Source: Oerskovia jenensis (GTDB lineage: Bacteria; Actinomycetota; Actinomycetes; Actinomycetales; Cellulomonadaceae). Taken from it: a stretch of DNA of 64,000 nt. Position 1 is the stretch's first letter, and each line of letters begins with the position of its first letter. Below the pieces are notes generated by a model. That model saw only the letters and a program-made list of their open reading frames with translations, had not been told where the DNA came from and made no database searches. The DNA is taken from assembly GCF_016907235.1 (NCBI RefSeq), contig NZ_JAFBBO010000001.1, positions 496,001-560,000 of the forward strand. The letters are read 5' to 3'. Below are positions 9,155 through 17,582 of this stretch, one piece after another. The translations under genes were made by a program, and so were the position numbers.

Positions 9155-9778
9155 TCAGCGCGCCCGCGTCTGCCCCACGTGGTCCTTCGCCTCGGCGGAC
9201 GGCCAGGGCTCGACCGGTTCGCGCGGGTCGTCGGCCAGGAGCGTGCCGATCCACGCGTCCCGACGCGTGCCCCGTTGGATGCCGTGGCCCCGCACCGTGC
9301 CCTCGACCCGGAACCCGAGTCGCCAGGCGACGCGGCGCGAGGCCCAGTTGCCCGTGAACGCGGTCCAGACCATGCGGGACAGCCCCAGCCCCTCGGGGTC
9401 GAACGCCCAGTCGACCACCAGGCGCGCGGCCTCCGTCATGAGCCCCTCGCCGCGCGCCTCGGGCGCGAGCCAGTACCCGATCTCGGCCGACGTGTCGTGC
9501 GTGGGCGAGGAGTCGAGCGTGATCCCGACCATGCCGAGGACGGGTCCGTGCGGGGCGTCCGGGCGGCGGATCGCCCACGTGTTCCCGCGGCCCGTGCGCC
9601 ACGCCTCGGGCACGACGCCCTCGATGAAGGTGGCCGCGTCGGCGCGCGTGTACGGGCTGGGCACCGTGGTCCAGGCAGCGACCTCCGCTCCCTGGCAGAG
9701 CTCGGTGATGCGGTCCACGTCGGCCGCGGTGGGCATCGCGAGGTGGACACGTTCGTTGGCGAGGACGAAAGGCTCCAT
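9155..9778 (-). CDS. GNAT family N-acetyltransferase (RimJ/RimL-like)
   Basis: A 207-residue acetyltransferase. It opens with the RimJ/L-type pattern ANERVHLAMPTAADVDRI. It carries the GNAT core IGYWLAPEARGEGLMTEAARL (acetyl-CoA pyrophosphate-binding region) and the following SRMVWTAFTGNWASRRVAWRLGF motif typical of Acetyltransf_3 enzymes. These usually acetylate protein N-termini or small-molecule amines; the substrate here is unknown. The frame is open far upstream, but ATG 9778 begins the conserved domain. It lies between the M3 peptidase and alanine dehydrogenase, all leftward. Confidence 0.88.
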   Translation of the reverse strand: MEPFVLANERVHLAMPTAADVDRITELCQGAEVAAWTTVPSPYTRADAATFIEGVVPEAWRTGRGNTWAIRRPDAPHGPVLGMVGITLDSSPTHDTSAEIGYWLAPEARGEGLMTEAARLVVDWAFDPEGLGLSRMVWTAFTGNWASRRVAWRLGFRVEGTVRGHGIQRGTRRDAWIGTLLADDPREPVEPWPSAEAKDHVGQTRAR

Positions 9779-9876
9779 CCGGACAGCATGCCACCGCCTC
9801 GCGCGGGGCCGACAGGCATTTCGGGAAGCGGACCGACGGCGTCCGTGCGGGCGGTCCGCCCGCGCGCCGTGCCCCG

Positions 9877-10992
9877 CTACCGGCCCGACGTGTCCTCGAC
9901 GGGCGTCCAGGGCAGCCCGAGCGCGACGCCGACCTGCTCGTTGACGAGCGTCCCCGCCACGGTCGTCAGACCGTTGCGCAGCAGCGGCACGGTGCGCAGC
10001 GCGCGGGTCCCGCCGTCCGCGAGCTGCGCGAGGTAGGGCAGGGTCGCGCTCGTCAGGGCGTGCGTGCTCGTCACGGGCACCGCTCCGGGCATGTTCGCGA
10101 CGCAGTAGAACGTCGAGCGGTGCACCGCGAAGGTGGGCTCGTCGTGCGTCGTGGGGCGGGTGTCCTCGAAGCAGCCGCCCTGGTCCACGGCGATGTCGAC
10201 GAGCACCGAGCCGGGCTTCATGCGGGACACGAGGTCGTTCGTCACGAGCCGCGGCGCCCTGGCTCCCGCGACCAGGACGGCGCCGATCACCAGGTCGGCT
10301 GCGAGCACCTCCTGCTCGATCGCGTACGCGCTCGACGCCACGGTCCGCACGTGGCCCGCGAACTCCTGGTCGAGCGCACGCAGGACGGGCAGCGACAGGT
10401 CGAGGATCGTGACCTCGGCGCGCATGCCCACCGCGATCTCGGCCGCGTGCCGTCCGGCGGTCCCGCCGCCGAGGATCACGACCCGTCCCGGCCTGCTCCC
10501 GGGCACGCCGCCGAGCAGCACGCCCGCACCGCCCGCGGGACGCATCAGGTGATAGGCCCCGACCTGCGTCGCCATGCGCCCGGCCACCTCGCTCATGGGT
10601 GCGAGCAGCGGGAGCGAGCCGTCGGGGGCCTGGGCGGTCTCGTAGGCGACCGCGGTCGTCCCGGCGTCGAGCAGCGCGGCCGTGCCGAGGGGGTCGGCCG
10701 CCAGGTGCAGGTACGCGAAGAGCAGGAGGTCGTCGCGCAGCAGGGGGTACTCGCTCGGCACGGGCTCCTTGACCTTGCACACGAGCTCTGCCTGCCCCCA
10801 GACCTCCTCGGCAGTACCCAGGACGCGCGCGCCCGCGAACGCGAAGTCCTCGTCGGAGATCGCCGAGCCTGTCCCGGCCCCTGCCTGGACCAGCACCTCG
10901 TGCCCTGCGGCGACCAGGTGGTGCGCGCCCGCGGGGGTGAGCGCGACCCGGTACTCGTTGTTCTTGACCTCGGCAGGTATCCCGATCCTCAT
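9877..10992 (-). CDS. ald: Alanine dehydrogenase
   Basis: A 371-residue NAD-dependent L-alanine dehydrogenase interconverting alanine with pyruvate plus ammonia. It starts with the near-invariant MRIGIPAEVKNNEYRVALTP. The substrate-binding Lys is in CKVKEPV and the catalytic His in FAYLHLAAD. The Rossmann fold glycine motif is VVILGGGTAGRHAAEIA, and the PGAVPVTSTHALTSATLPY block follows. Length matches the family. No Lrp-type AldR regulator is adjacent. Pyruvate-uptake genes lie 45 kb away, with no evidence of a link. Confidence 0.96.
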   Translation of the reverse strand: MRIGIPAEVKNNEYRVALTPAGAHHLVAAGHEVLVQAGAGTGSAISDEDFAFAGARVLGTAEEVWGQAELVCKVKEPVPSEYPLLRDDLLLFAYLHLAADPLGTAALLDAGTTAVAYETAQAPDGSLPLLAPMSEVAGRMATQVGAYHLMRPAGGAGVLLGGVPGSRPGRVVILGGGTAGRHAAEIAVGMRAEVTILDLSLPVLRALDQEFAGHVRTVASSAYAIEQEVLAADLVIGAVLVAGARAPRLVTNDLVSRMKPGSVLVDIAVDQGGCFEDTRPTTHDEPTFAVHRSTFYCVANMPGAVPVTSTHALTSATLPYLAQLADGGTRALRTVPLLRNGLTTVAGTLVNEQVGVALGLPWTPVEDTSGR

Positions 10993-11157
10993 GCCGCCAG
11001 CGTGTCGTGTGCGCGCCGATCGCGCGCGCCGAGAGCGCTGCCCCTCACGTTCGGTCCCGCCTTCCCGCCCGCCCGACGGCGGAGCGCACCCTCGCGCGGC
11101 AGGTGCGCTCCGGCGTCGGGCGACGGACCGGTCCCACGCCTCGCGGGCGCGACGGCG

Positions 11158-11189
11158 AGCCGCCCCCTCCGTGGTGGGAGGGGGCGGCT
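11158..11189 (-). terminator. Intrinsic-type hairpin after the surface-protein gene
   Basis: Perfect 13-nt arms (11158-11170 and 11177-11189) flank a 6-nt loop, about 30 nt past the stop of the leftward gene ending at 11218. There is no long T run. The stem is nearly all G/C. Confidence 0.75.
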
Positions 11190-11217
11190 GGTCGTGCGTC
11201 GCGTGGGGCTGGGTCGC

Positions 11218-13311
11218 TCAGCGCTCGGTGGTGCGGGTCCTGCGGCGTCCGGCCAGGACGAGCCCGGTGCCGGTCAGGACGATGAAGGCTCCGGCGAGGG
11301 CCAGGGCGCCGGCGTCGGCACCGGTCGAGGCGAGGTTCACGGCCGGTGCCGCCTGTGCCACGCCAGCGACCGGGACGGTCCGCGTCAGGCCGAGGTTGGT
11401 CGGGTCGCTCGAGGTCACCGGGGCGACGGTCGTGGCGGTGACCCCGGTGTCGAGGAAGATCGGGTCCACGGCGGCGGTCTCGACGACGGGCGCCTCGGGG
11501 TCCTCCGGCACGACCGGGTTCTCGGGCTCCGTGGGGTCCTCGGGGACCACGGGCGCCTCGGGCTCGTCGGCCAGGCTGATGCCGACCCAGTCCCACGCGG
11601 TCGAGGGCTGGTCGAGCTCGCCCAGGCCGATGAGCCAGTGCGGGAACTGGGTCGGGCTCCACTGACCGTCCTCGTCGTAGGTGCCCGCGCCGTGGTTGTT
11701 GTGGTCGTTGCCCGTGTAGAAGTGCGGGCTGCCCTGCTCGGTGCCCTGCGCCGAGCCCCAGAGCTGGAACTGCGGCAGGGACGCGACGTCCAGGCCCGCG
11801 GGGACCCGCACGAACACCTGCTGGCCGGGCGTCACCGACGTGACCGTGGCGCCGTTCGCGTCGACCAGCGTCACTCCGGCCGGCACGGCCTGGCCGTCGG
11901 CGGTGCGCAGCTCGACGTGGATGTCCCCCGTGCCGCCCACGAGCGAGGCCGTGAAGCCGTAGTCCGTGGAACCGTCGGAGTTCTTGAGGTACCCGTGCGA
12001 GACGAAGCCGGGCTGAGGCATGACCACGTTCGTGGTCAGCGCCTGCTCGATGAGCCAGGCCGCGGTCTGCATCGTCGCCATGCGGTCGCTCTGGTTGTAC
12101 GCGTCGTCCCAGTTGCGTGTGCCGTCGTACTGGAAGGTCTCGTCGGGGTTCTCCGGGACCACCTGCGCGGTGAACTGGTCGAGCGCCTTCTGGCTCAGGG
12201 TCACGTGACCGGCGTCGTCGACGTCGAAGAACAGGCCCATGACGTCGTGGCCGGTCGAGAAATACCAGACCGCGAACTGGGTGGCCTCGTACGCCGTGTA
12301 GTCCGCGCGACGCGCGTTCTCGGACGCGACGTACTCCTCGGCCTGGGCCTGGGTCCACCAGCCGTTGTCGATGTACGACTGGTACTGCTCGATCGTGACG
12401 GAGTTCTGCACGACACCCGCCCGCGCGAAGAGCGCCTGCGCGTCGATCCCCCGGGCCGCCTCGTCCGCGCCGCCCTTGTAGCCGTTGACGAGCACGGTCT
12501 GCTGGGCCGACGTGTTCTCCCAGTGGATGCCCTCGGCGTCCGGGGTCACGGTCTCGTCGCCCGACCACACGTGGTACCAGTAGTTCGCGATGTCACGGTC
12601 GTAGACCATGTGGACCGTGCCGTCGGCGTCCTTGAGCGTGTGGTGCAGGATGTGCAGCTGCGGGCTCCCGTACCAGCCCTGCCAGTCACGGCCGGACGTC
12701 ACGTCACCGAGCTCCATGAAGTACCAGTAGTCGCATCCGAACCCGTCCTCGCCGCCGTCCTCCCAGTGCGGGTGGTAGTCGGCGTCGGGGTAGACGGGCG
12801 TCGCCTGCAGGGCACCGAACGCCGACGCACCGGCCGGAGCGTCGGTCAGCGCCTCGGGAGGGGTCTCTGCGGTCTCTGCGGTCACGGCGTCGGCCTCGGG
12901 AGCCGTCTCCCCGGCCGGGTCCGCTGCGGGGGTCTCGGCGGGGTCCCCTGCGGGAGCCTCGGCGGGGTCAGCCTCGGGAGCCGTGCCTTCGGGGGCCGGC
13001 GTGTCGGCCGCCTCGACGGCAGGTGCGACGACGGGCACCTCGGGGGCAGGTGCCACGACCGGGTTCACCGGCGCAGCGTGCGTCGTCGCCGCAGGAACGA
13101 CCGGGGCCGGAGCGGCCGGGGCCTCGGGAGTCGGCGCCTCTGCGGCGGGGGCCGCCTGCTCGCCACCGACGCTGGACGTGCCGGCGTCGGGAGCCGCGGG
13201 CGCGCCCGCCTCGGGGGCGTCCGCTCCCTCGGCCGCGAAGGCCGCTGCTCCACCGCCCAGCACGAGCGCCGCGGAGACTGCGGTGGTGGTGACGGTACGA
13301 AGAACCTTCAT
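11218..13311 (-). CDS. LASTG-anchored, thioester-domain-like surface protein
   Basis: A 697-residue secreted protein. Residues 1-27 are a Sec signal peptide (KVLRTVTT, hydrophobic core, AFA-A). Next comes an Ala/Pro/Glu-rich spacer to about 165, a globular domain, a Pro/Glu-Val linker, and the C-terminal sorting signal LASTG (660-664) with a hydrophobic helix and RRR tail, as expected for a class E sortase. The globular part has ATQFAVW (about 342-348), the TQxA signature of actinobacterial thioester domains that bind host or surface amines covalently. The mature protein has a single Cys (about 193), not in the usual YC-D setting, so thioester formation is uncertain. The start at 13311 is fixed by the signal peptide. 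Confidence 0.8.
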   Translation of the reverse strand: MKVLRTVTTTAVSAALVLGGGAAAFAAEGADAPEAGAPAAPDAGTSSVGGEQAAPAAEAPTPEAPAAPAPVVPAATTHAAPVNPVVAPAPEVPVVAPAVEAADTPAPEGTAPEADPAEAPAGDPAETPAADPAGETAPEADAVTAETAETPPEALTDAPAGASAFGALQATPVYPDADYHPHWEDGGEDGFGCDYWYFMELGDVTSGRDWQGWYGSPQLHILHHTLKDADGTVHMVYDRDIANYWYHVWSGDETVTPDAEGIHWENTSAQQTVLVNGYKGGADEAARGIDAQALFARAGVVQNSVTIEQYQSYIDNGWWTQAQAEEYVASENARRADYTAYEATQFAVWYFSTGHDVMGLFFDVDDAGHVTLSQKALDQFTAQVVPENPDETFQYDGTRNWDDAYNQSDRMATMQTAAWLIEQALTTNVVMPQPGFVSHGYLKNSDGSTDYGFTASLVGGTGDIHVELRTADGQAVPAGVTLVDANGATVTSVTPGQQVFVRVPAGLDVASLPQFQLWGSAQGTEQGSPHFYTGNDHNNHGAGTYDEDGQWSPTQFPHWLIGLGELDQPSTAWDWVGISLADEPEAPVVPEDPTEPENPVVPEDPEAPVVETAAVDPIFLDTGVTATTVAPVTSSDPTNLGLTRTVPVAGVAQAAPAVNLASTGADAGALALAGAFIVLTGTGLVLAGRRRTRTTER

Positions 13312-13472
13312 GATCGTCGAGCTCCTGAGGTGAGGTGGGCACCGGTCGCGCCCTGATCCCTCTACGTTCCCGCCCACCAGGGGGTCCCCGACTCACCCGT
13401 TCGGACCGACCCCCCTCATCCGAACGTCTCGCACTGTCCCCGGCCGTCCCCGGCGCCGTCCCCGGCCGCCGT

Positions 13473-13527
13473 CGAGAACGGGATGGAGGTCGTCTCCGCT
13501 CGGAAGACGACCTCCATCCCGTTCTCG
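13473..13527 (-). terminator. Long perfect hairpin downstream of rtcB
   Basis: 23-nt arms with no mismatch (13473-13495, 13505-13527) and a 9-nt loop, starting 19 nt beyond the rtcB stop at 13546. It is the likely terminator for rtcB and separates it from the surface-protein promoter. Confidence 0.8.
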
Positions 13528-13545
13528 GCACCCCGCGGCGGCCGG

Positions 13546-14787
13546 TCAGTCGCCCTTGACGTTGACGATCTGGCGCAGCGTGTGACGGACCTCGACGAGG
13601 TCCGCCGCGTCCTGCATGACCCGGTCGATCGACTTGTAGGCCGCCGGGATCTCGTCGATGAACGCGTCGGTGTCGCGGTACTCGATCCCGGCCATGGCCT
13701 CACGGAGCTGGTCGTGCGTGAAGGTCTTTCGCGCCTTGCTCCGCGAGTACTCGCGGCCCGCGCCGTGCGGTGCGGAGTCGAGCGCGAGCGGGTGCCCCTT
13801 GCCCACGACGACGTACGACGCCGTGCCCATGGACCCCGGGATGAGCCCCGGGTCGCCCTCACGGGCACGGATCGCGCCCTTGCGCGAGACCCACACGTCC
13901 TTGGAGAAGTGATGCTCCTGCTCGGTGAAGTTGTGGTGGCAGTTGATGCGCTCGGCCTCCTCGACCGGGGCGAGCCCCGACCAGGCGTCGAACGCGGCCA
14001 CGACGCGGTCCATCATCTCCTCGCGGTTGAGCAGCGCGAAGTGCTGGGCCCACCGCAGCTCGCGGATGTACGCCCAGAACTCGTCGGTGCCCTCGACGAG
14101 GTACGCGAGATCCTTGTCCGGCAGGTCGATCCAGTACCGGTCCATGAGCTCGCGCGCGACCGCGATGTGGTGCTGCGCGATCTTGTTGCCCACGCCGCGA
14201 GACCCCGAGTGCAGGAAGAACCAGACCCGGTCCTCCTCGTCGAGGCTGACCTCGATGAAGTGGTTCCCGGACCCCAGCGACCCGAGCTGCAGGCGCCAGT
14301 TCCCGGCGTACCGCACGGGGTCGAACCCAGCCGTGTCCGCGAGCGCCTCGAGCTCGGCCACGCGTGCCTCGGCCGTCTCGGTCAGGCGCTGGTTGTAGGA
14401 GCCGGCGCTCGTGGGCACGGCCCGCTCGATCGCGAGCCGCAGGTCGCGCAGCGCGGGCCCGGTGACGTCGCCGGCCGTGTACTGGGTCCGGACCGCGACC
14501 ATGCCGCAGCCGATGTCGACGCCGACCGCGGCGGGGATGATCGAGCGCAGCGTGGGGATCACGGAGCCCACGGTCGCACCCAGGCCCCGGTGGGCGTCGG
14601 GCATGAGGGCCAGGTGCGGGTAGACGAAGGGCATGGTCGACGTGCGCTCGGCCTGCTCGCGGGCGCCGTCGTCGAGGATCGAGGCCCAGCTCCACAGGGT
14701 CGCGGTCAGGCGGGTCGCCGCGTTCTTGGACGCCCGGGTGTTCGTGGTCACCGGGGTGTTCGTGGTCTCCCGGTCGTTCGTGGTCAT
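13546..14787 (-). CDS. rtcB: RNA-splicing ligase RtcB
   Basis: A 413-residue GTP/Mn2+-dependent RNA ligase that joins 2',3'-cyclic phosphate ends to 5'-OH ends, acting in RNA repair or tRNA ligation. Metal-binding and active-site blocks are present: GVDIGCGM (Asp and Cys ligands), SLGSGNHFIE, HSGSRGVGNK, NCHHNFTEQE, GSMGTASYVVVGKG and SAPHGAGR (conserved His that is guanylylated). The frame is open upstream through the next gene, but ATG 14787 gives family length. A short Thr-rich N-terminus (TTNTPVTTNT) is unusual. No archease or rtcA neighbour is present. Confidence 0.96.
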   Translation of the reverse strand: MTTNDRETTNTPVTTNTRASKNAATRLTATLWSWASILDDGAREQAERTSTMPFVYPHLALMPDAHRGLGATVGSVIPTLRSIIPAAVGVDIGCGMVAVRTQYTAGDVTGPALRDLRLAIERAVPTSAGSYNQRLTETAEARVAELEALADTAGFDPVRYAGNWRLQLGSLGSGNHFIEVSLDEEDRVWFFLHSGSRGVGNKIAQHHIAVARELMDRYWIDLPDKDLAYLVEGTDEFWAYIRELRWAQHFALLNREEMMDRVVAAFDAWSGLAPVEEAERINCHHNFTEQEHHFSKDVWVSRKGAIRAREGDPGLIPGSMGTASYVVVGKGHPLALDSAPHGAGREYSRSKARKTFTHDQLREAMAGIEYRDTDAFIDEIPAAYKSIDRVMQDAADLVEVRHTLRQIVNVKGD

Positions 14788-14924
14788 GGCGAGAACTGTG
14801 GCAGGTGACCGGGGTCGGCGGCGAGCGATTTGCGCCGCTCGTCCGGGTGCCGTCGCGCGGGTGCTGACCGCGCGAGACGAGCGGCGCCGTCGGGCCGTCC
14901 TCCTGCCCGACGACGGCGCTCGCC

Positions 14925-16247
14925 TCAGGCCTCCGCCGAGACCGCCTTGTCGCTCTCCTTGCCGTTCGAGCCGCCGTTCGACGAGCGTTCCTTGCCGGAC
15001 AGGGCGATCTCCTTGGCCGTGGGGATCTCCTTCTCCATGGGCGGGTCCTTGCGGCGCAGCCTGCTGAACACGGCCCATGCGACCGCGACGAGCGGCACGG
15101 ACACCACGGCCCCGAGGATGCCCGCGATGAACGTCCCGGACGTGACCGCAAGCGCGACCACCACGGGGTGCAGCGAGACCTGCTTGCCCATGACCAGGGG
15201 CTGCAGGATGTGTCCCTCGAACTGGCCGATGAGGGCGATGAAGATGCCGACCAGCGCCGCGTTGACGATGCCGTTCGCCGCCAGCGCGACGACCATCGCG
15301 ATGACCATCGCGGCGGGGGCACCGATGAGTGGGATGAACGCACCGATGAACACCAGGACCGCGAGCGGCGCCGCGAGCGGCACCCCGAGGACGACCAGGA
15401 CGATCGCCGCGAGGATCCCGTCCGCGAGGGCGATGATGACGGTGCCGCGGGCATACCCGGAGAACGTGTACCAGCCCGCTCCCCCGGCGAACGTCCAGGT
15501 CTCCCGGGACCGGGCCGGGAGCTGGTTGAGGAACCAGGTCCACATGTCCTTGCCACGGGCCAGGAAGAAGACCGTGCAGAAGATCGCGAGGGCGAGGACC
15601 GCGAAGGCCTCGAAGACCGAGCCTGCGCTCGCCGCGGCCTGGCTCGCGATGTCGCCGCCGTGCTCGGTGATCCACGTGCGGGCGTTCTCGATCCAGGTCT
15701 CGATGTCCTGCGGGGTGATCGTCACGGGCAGCGGCCCGTTCTCCAGGAAGTCGAAGATCTTCTCGATGCCGGTGTTGAACTGCCCCGCGAGGCTCTCCCA
15801 CTGGCCCGCGACCGACGTGACGACGTAGGTCAGCAGCCCGCCGAGCACCAGGAAGGCCGACAGGAGCGCGAGGCCCGTCGCGAGGCCGCGGGGCATGATC
15901 TTGGCGTACCAGTCGGTCACGGGATTGAGGACCGAGGTGATGACGAGGGCCAGGAAGACCGCGATGAAGACGATCTGCACCTGGGACGTCGCGAAGAAGA
16001 CCAGGCCGACCGCCGCGACCAGCAGCAGGATCCGCCACGACCAGCCCGCGCTCGTCCGCAACCAGGCCGGCACCGAGTCGTCGACGCCCACGACCGACGG
16101 GTTGCGGCGCGCTCCCGCGACCTTCTTGGCCGCGGGGCTCAGCCCGGCCAGGTGCTTGACGGACGCCGCCGGGCGGTCGGCCCCGCCCCCTGAGCTCGAC
16201 GCCGTGGCGCCGTCCGGTCCTGCGTCCTTGTCCTCAGCCACGAGCAC
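14925..16247 (-). CDS. AI-2E family transporter (PerM-like permease)
   Basis: About 440 residues. A hydrophilic, Ala/Gly-rich N-terminus of about 65 residues leads to the multi-helix permease: two helices, a large extracytoplasmic helical segment (WESLAGQFNTGIEKIF to WITEHGGD), then about six helices with FIGAFIPLIGAPAA and GQFEGHILQPLVMG, the family's best-conserved motif. The C-terminus is charged and Lys/Glu-rich. Known members export AI-2 or act as Na+/H+ antiporters; specificity is not evident here. The start is uncertain: GTG 16247 or GTG 16241 (after GGATGGGG) are favoured over the frame's limit at 16349. Confidence 0.88.
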   Translation of the reverse strand: MLVAEDKDAGPDGATASSSGGGADRPAASVKHLAGLSPAAKKVAGARRNPSVVGVDDSVPAWLRTSAGWSWRILLLVAAVGLVFFATSQVQIVFIAVFLALVITSVLNPVTDWYAKIMPRGLATGLALLSAFLVLGGLLTYVVTSVAGQWESLAGQFNTGIEKIFDFLENGPLPVTITPQDIETWIENARTWITEHGGDIASQAAASAGSVFEAFAVLALAIFCTVFFLARGKDMWTWFLNQLPARSRETWTFAGGAGWYTFSGYARGTVIIALADGILAAIVLVVLGVPLAAPLAVLVFIGAFIPLIGAPAAMVIAMVVALAANGIVNAALVGIFIALIGQFEGHILQPLVMGKQVSLHPVVVALAVTSGTFIAGILGAVVSVPLVAVAWAVFSRLRRKDPPMEKEIPTAKEIALSGKERSSNGGSNGKESDKAVSAEA

Positions 16248-16419
16248 CCCATCCGCTGTCGGTCCGACGGTGAAACCGCCCCTGACCTGCACCGACCGGT
16301 GCGACGGGTCCAGGGACGCTCCCCAGTCTGCCCCACGGGCCGGATGCACGCTCGGTGCCCGAAACGTGTTATGTTTTTCCCCGCAAGGCCCCCGGCGGGA
16401 ACGCCGGGACCTGACACCT

Positions 16420-16504
16420 GTCCGGGTGGCGGAATGGCAGACGCGCTAGCTTGAGGTGCTAGTGCCCTTTATCGGGCGTGGGGGTTCAAGTCCCCCTCCG
16501 GACA
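16420..16504 (+). tRNA. tRNA-Leu(GAG), copy 1
   Basis: An 85-nt class II tRNA. The acceptor stem pairs GTCCGGG with the 3' TCCGGAC plus discriminator A73 (16504). The D-arm is GGCGGAATGGCAGACGC, and the anticodon stem CTAGC/GCTAG encloses TTGAGGT, giving anticodon GAG. A long variable arm (TGCCCTTTATCGGGCG) follows, with T-loop GTTCAAG. CCA is not encoded. A TATGTT -10-like hexamer lies at 16370-16375. The sequence is identical to copy 2, 177 nt downstream. Confidence 0.97.
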
Positions 16505-16524
16505 CTCGTTGAGACAGCGAACCG

Positions 16525-16556
16525 CGAAGCGGACCAGGGAAACCAGGTCCGCTTCG
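16525..16556 (+). terminator. Hairpin after tRNA-Leu copy 1
   Basis: 11-nt perfect arms (16525-16535, 16546-16556) with a 10-nt loop, about 20 nt downstream of the tRNA. The sequence is repeated after copy 2, so each tRNA carries its own terminator. Confidence 0.75.
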
Positions 16557-16596
16557 TTGTGCGAGACCCGGTGGCGACACCGGCAGCAGGACACCC

Positions 16597-16681
16597 GTCC
16601 GGGTGGCGGAATGGCAGACGCGCTAGCTTGAGGTGCTAGTGCCCTTTATCGGGCGTGGGGGTTCAAGTCCCCCTCCGGACA
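16597..16681 (+). tRNA. tRNA-Leu(GAG), copy 2
   Basis: Identical over all 85 nt to the copy at 16420, with the same anticodon GAG, long variable arm and discriminator A73. The duplication includes the downstream spacer and terminator with a few substitutions and also a short upstream block (GACACC before the gene), so it is a 177-nt tandem repeat rather than an independent locus. It reads CUC and CUU codons. Confidence 0.97.
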
Positions 16682-16701
16682 CTCGTTGAGACAGCGAACG
16701 G

Positions 16702-16733
16702 CGAAGCGGACCAGGGAGACCAGGTCCGCTTCG
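16702..16733 (+). terminator. Hairpin after tRNA-Leu copy 2
   Basis: Same 11-nt arms as the first terminator (16702-16712, 16723-16733) with a one-base change in the loop. It separates the tRNA pair from the convergent M15 peptidase gene. Confidence 0.75.
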
Positions 16734-16786
16734 TCGTTTCTGTCTGCCCGGCCGCTCGCTGCGTCGATCGCGAGCCCCTCGCGCGT

Positions 16787-17350
16787 TCAGGCGCGGTAGA
16801 CCCAGTGCCACGGTTCGCGGGGAGTGTCCTCGACGAAGCCGAAGCGCTCGGCGTTCGCCCGCATCCAGCCCTGCGCCCGGTCGTCCAGGGCGAGGTCGAC
16901 CGCGATGCCCCAGCCGTGCGGGCTGGTCCCCGGCTCGGCCGCGAGCCCGCCTTGGGAGTAGAGGCCCTTGCGCTGGGCGACGTCCACCTGCGCGTCGTAC
17001 GACCGGTAGGAGTCGGTGATACCGACCTGGACCCCGTCGCGGGCAGCGGCGGCCAGGAGGGACTCGAGCGCCTGCCCGGCCGGCGCCCAGAGCCGGTGAC
17101 CTGTCGTCCCGACCTCCTGCAGGGCCGTGCGCGGGATCTGGCCGTTCCCGAAGACGACGAGGTCGCCGGGGACGCCGTCGGCCGTCCGGGTCCGGCCCGT
17201 GTCCGTCGTTCCTGCGACCACGGTGCTCAGGACCTGGTCGAACCTCGCACCGGCCCCGACCACGACCGGCTCCGGTGCCGACGCACCGGCAGTGCGGAAG
17301 CTCGCCTCGAGAGCGGCCACACGCTGCGAGATCGCGGTGATGGCGTCCAT
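16787..17350 (-). CDS. M15 family D-alanyl-D-alanine carboxypeptidase-like metallopeptidase
   Basis: A 187-residue protein. The N-terminal ~40 residues are helical (AITAISQRVAALEASFR). The C-terminal ~110 residues form a VanY-type zinc peptidase with VGITDSYRSYDAQ, the SPHGWGIAVD motif (SxHxxGxAxD: His and Asp zinc ligands) and EPWHWVY (third His ligand plus catalytic neighbour). Such enzymes trim peptidoglycan stem peptides. No signal peptide is seen, so export or self-association through the N-terminal helix is unresolved. ATG 17350 is chosen because upstream residues are non-conserved. Divergent from the sortase gene. Confidence 0.85.
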   Translation of the reverse strand: MDAITAISQRVAALEASFRTAGASAPEPVVVGAGARFDQVLSTVVAGTTDTGRTRTADGVPGDLVVFGNGQIPRTALQEVGTTGHRLWAPAGQALESLLAAAARDGVQVGITDSYRSYDAQVDVAQRKGLYSQGGLAAEPGTSPHGWGIAVDLALDDRAQGWMRANAERFGFVEDTPREPWHWVYRA

Positions 17351-17582
17351 GGGTGGCCCGTCCTTCCGTCGTGGGTCGCTGTCGTCGGCCGGTGCGGTCC
17401 CGGTGCGGTCCTCGGTACAGGACGCCCTGCGCGTCGACACACCTATGCACGGCGGCGCGAGCCGTGCGGTCCGTGGCGGGTGCGCACACCTCCCTGCGCC
17501 ACCCGGCCCGGCCCGACCGACTAGGCTTGTGAGGTCGATCCGGCACGGGTCGCCAGGGGCTTGGTCGGGAGAAGAGGGGCTC

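Noticed and set aside
3479-10036. 2185-codon open frame on the + strand
   Set aside because: It runs antisense through five well-identified leftward genes (M20, multicopper oxidase, M3, GNAT and part of ald); long shadow frames are expected at this GC. Its translation is Arg/Gly/Val low complexity without domains.
16420-16740. Integrated element at the tRNA-Leu pair (att site)
   Set aside because: The repeat is explained by tandem duplication of the whole tRNA-terminator unit; no integrase or foreign gene lies beside it.
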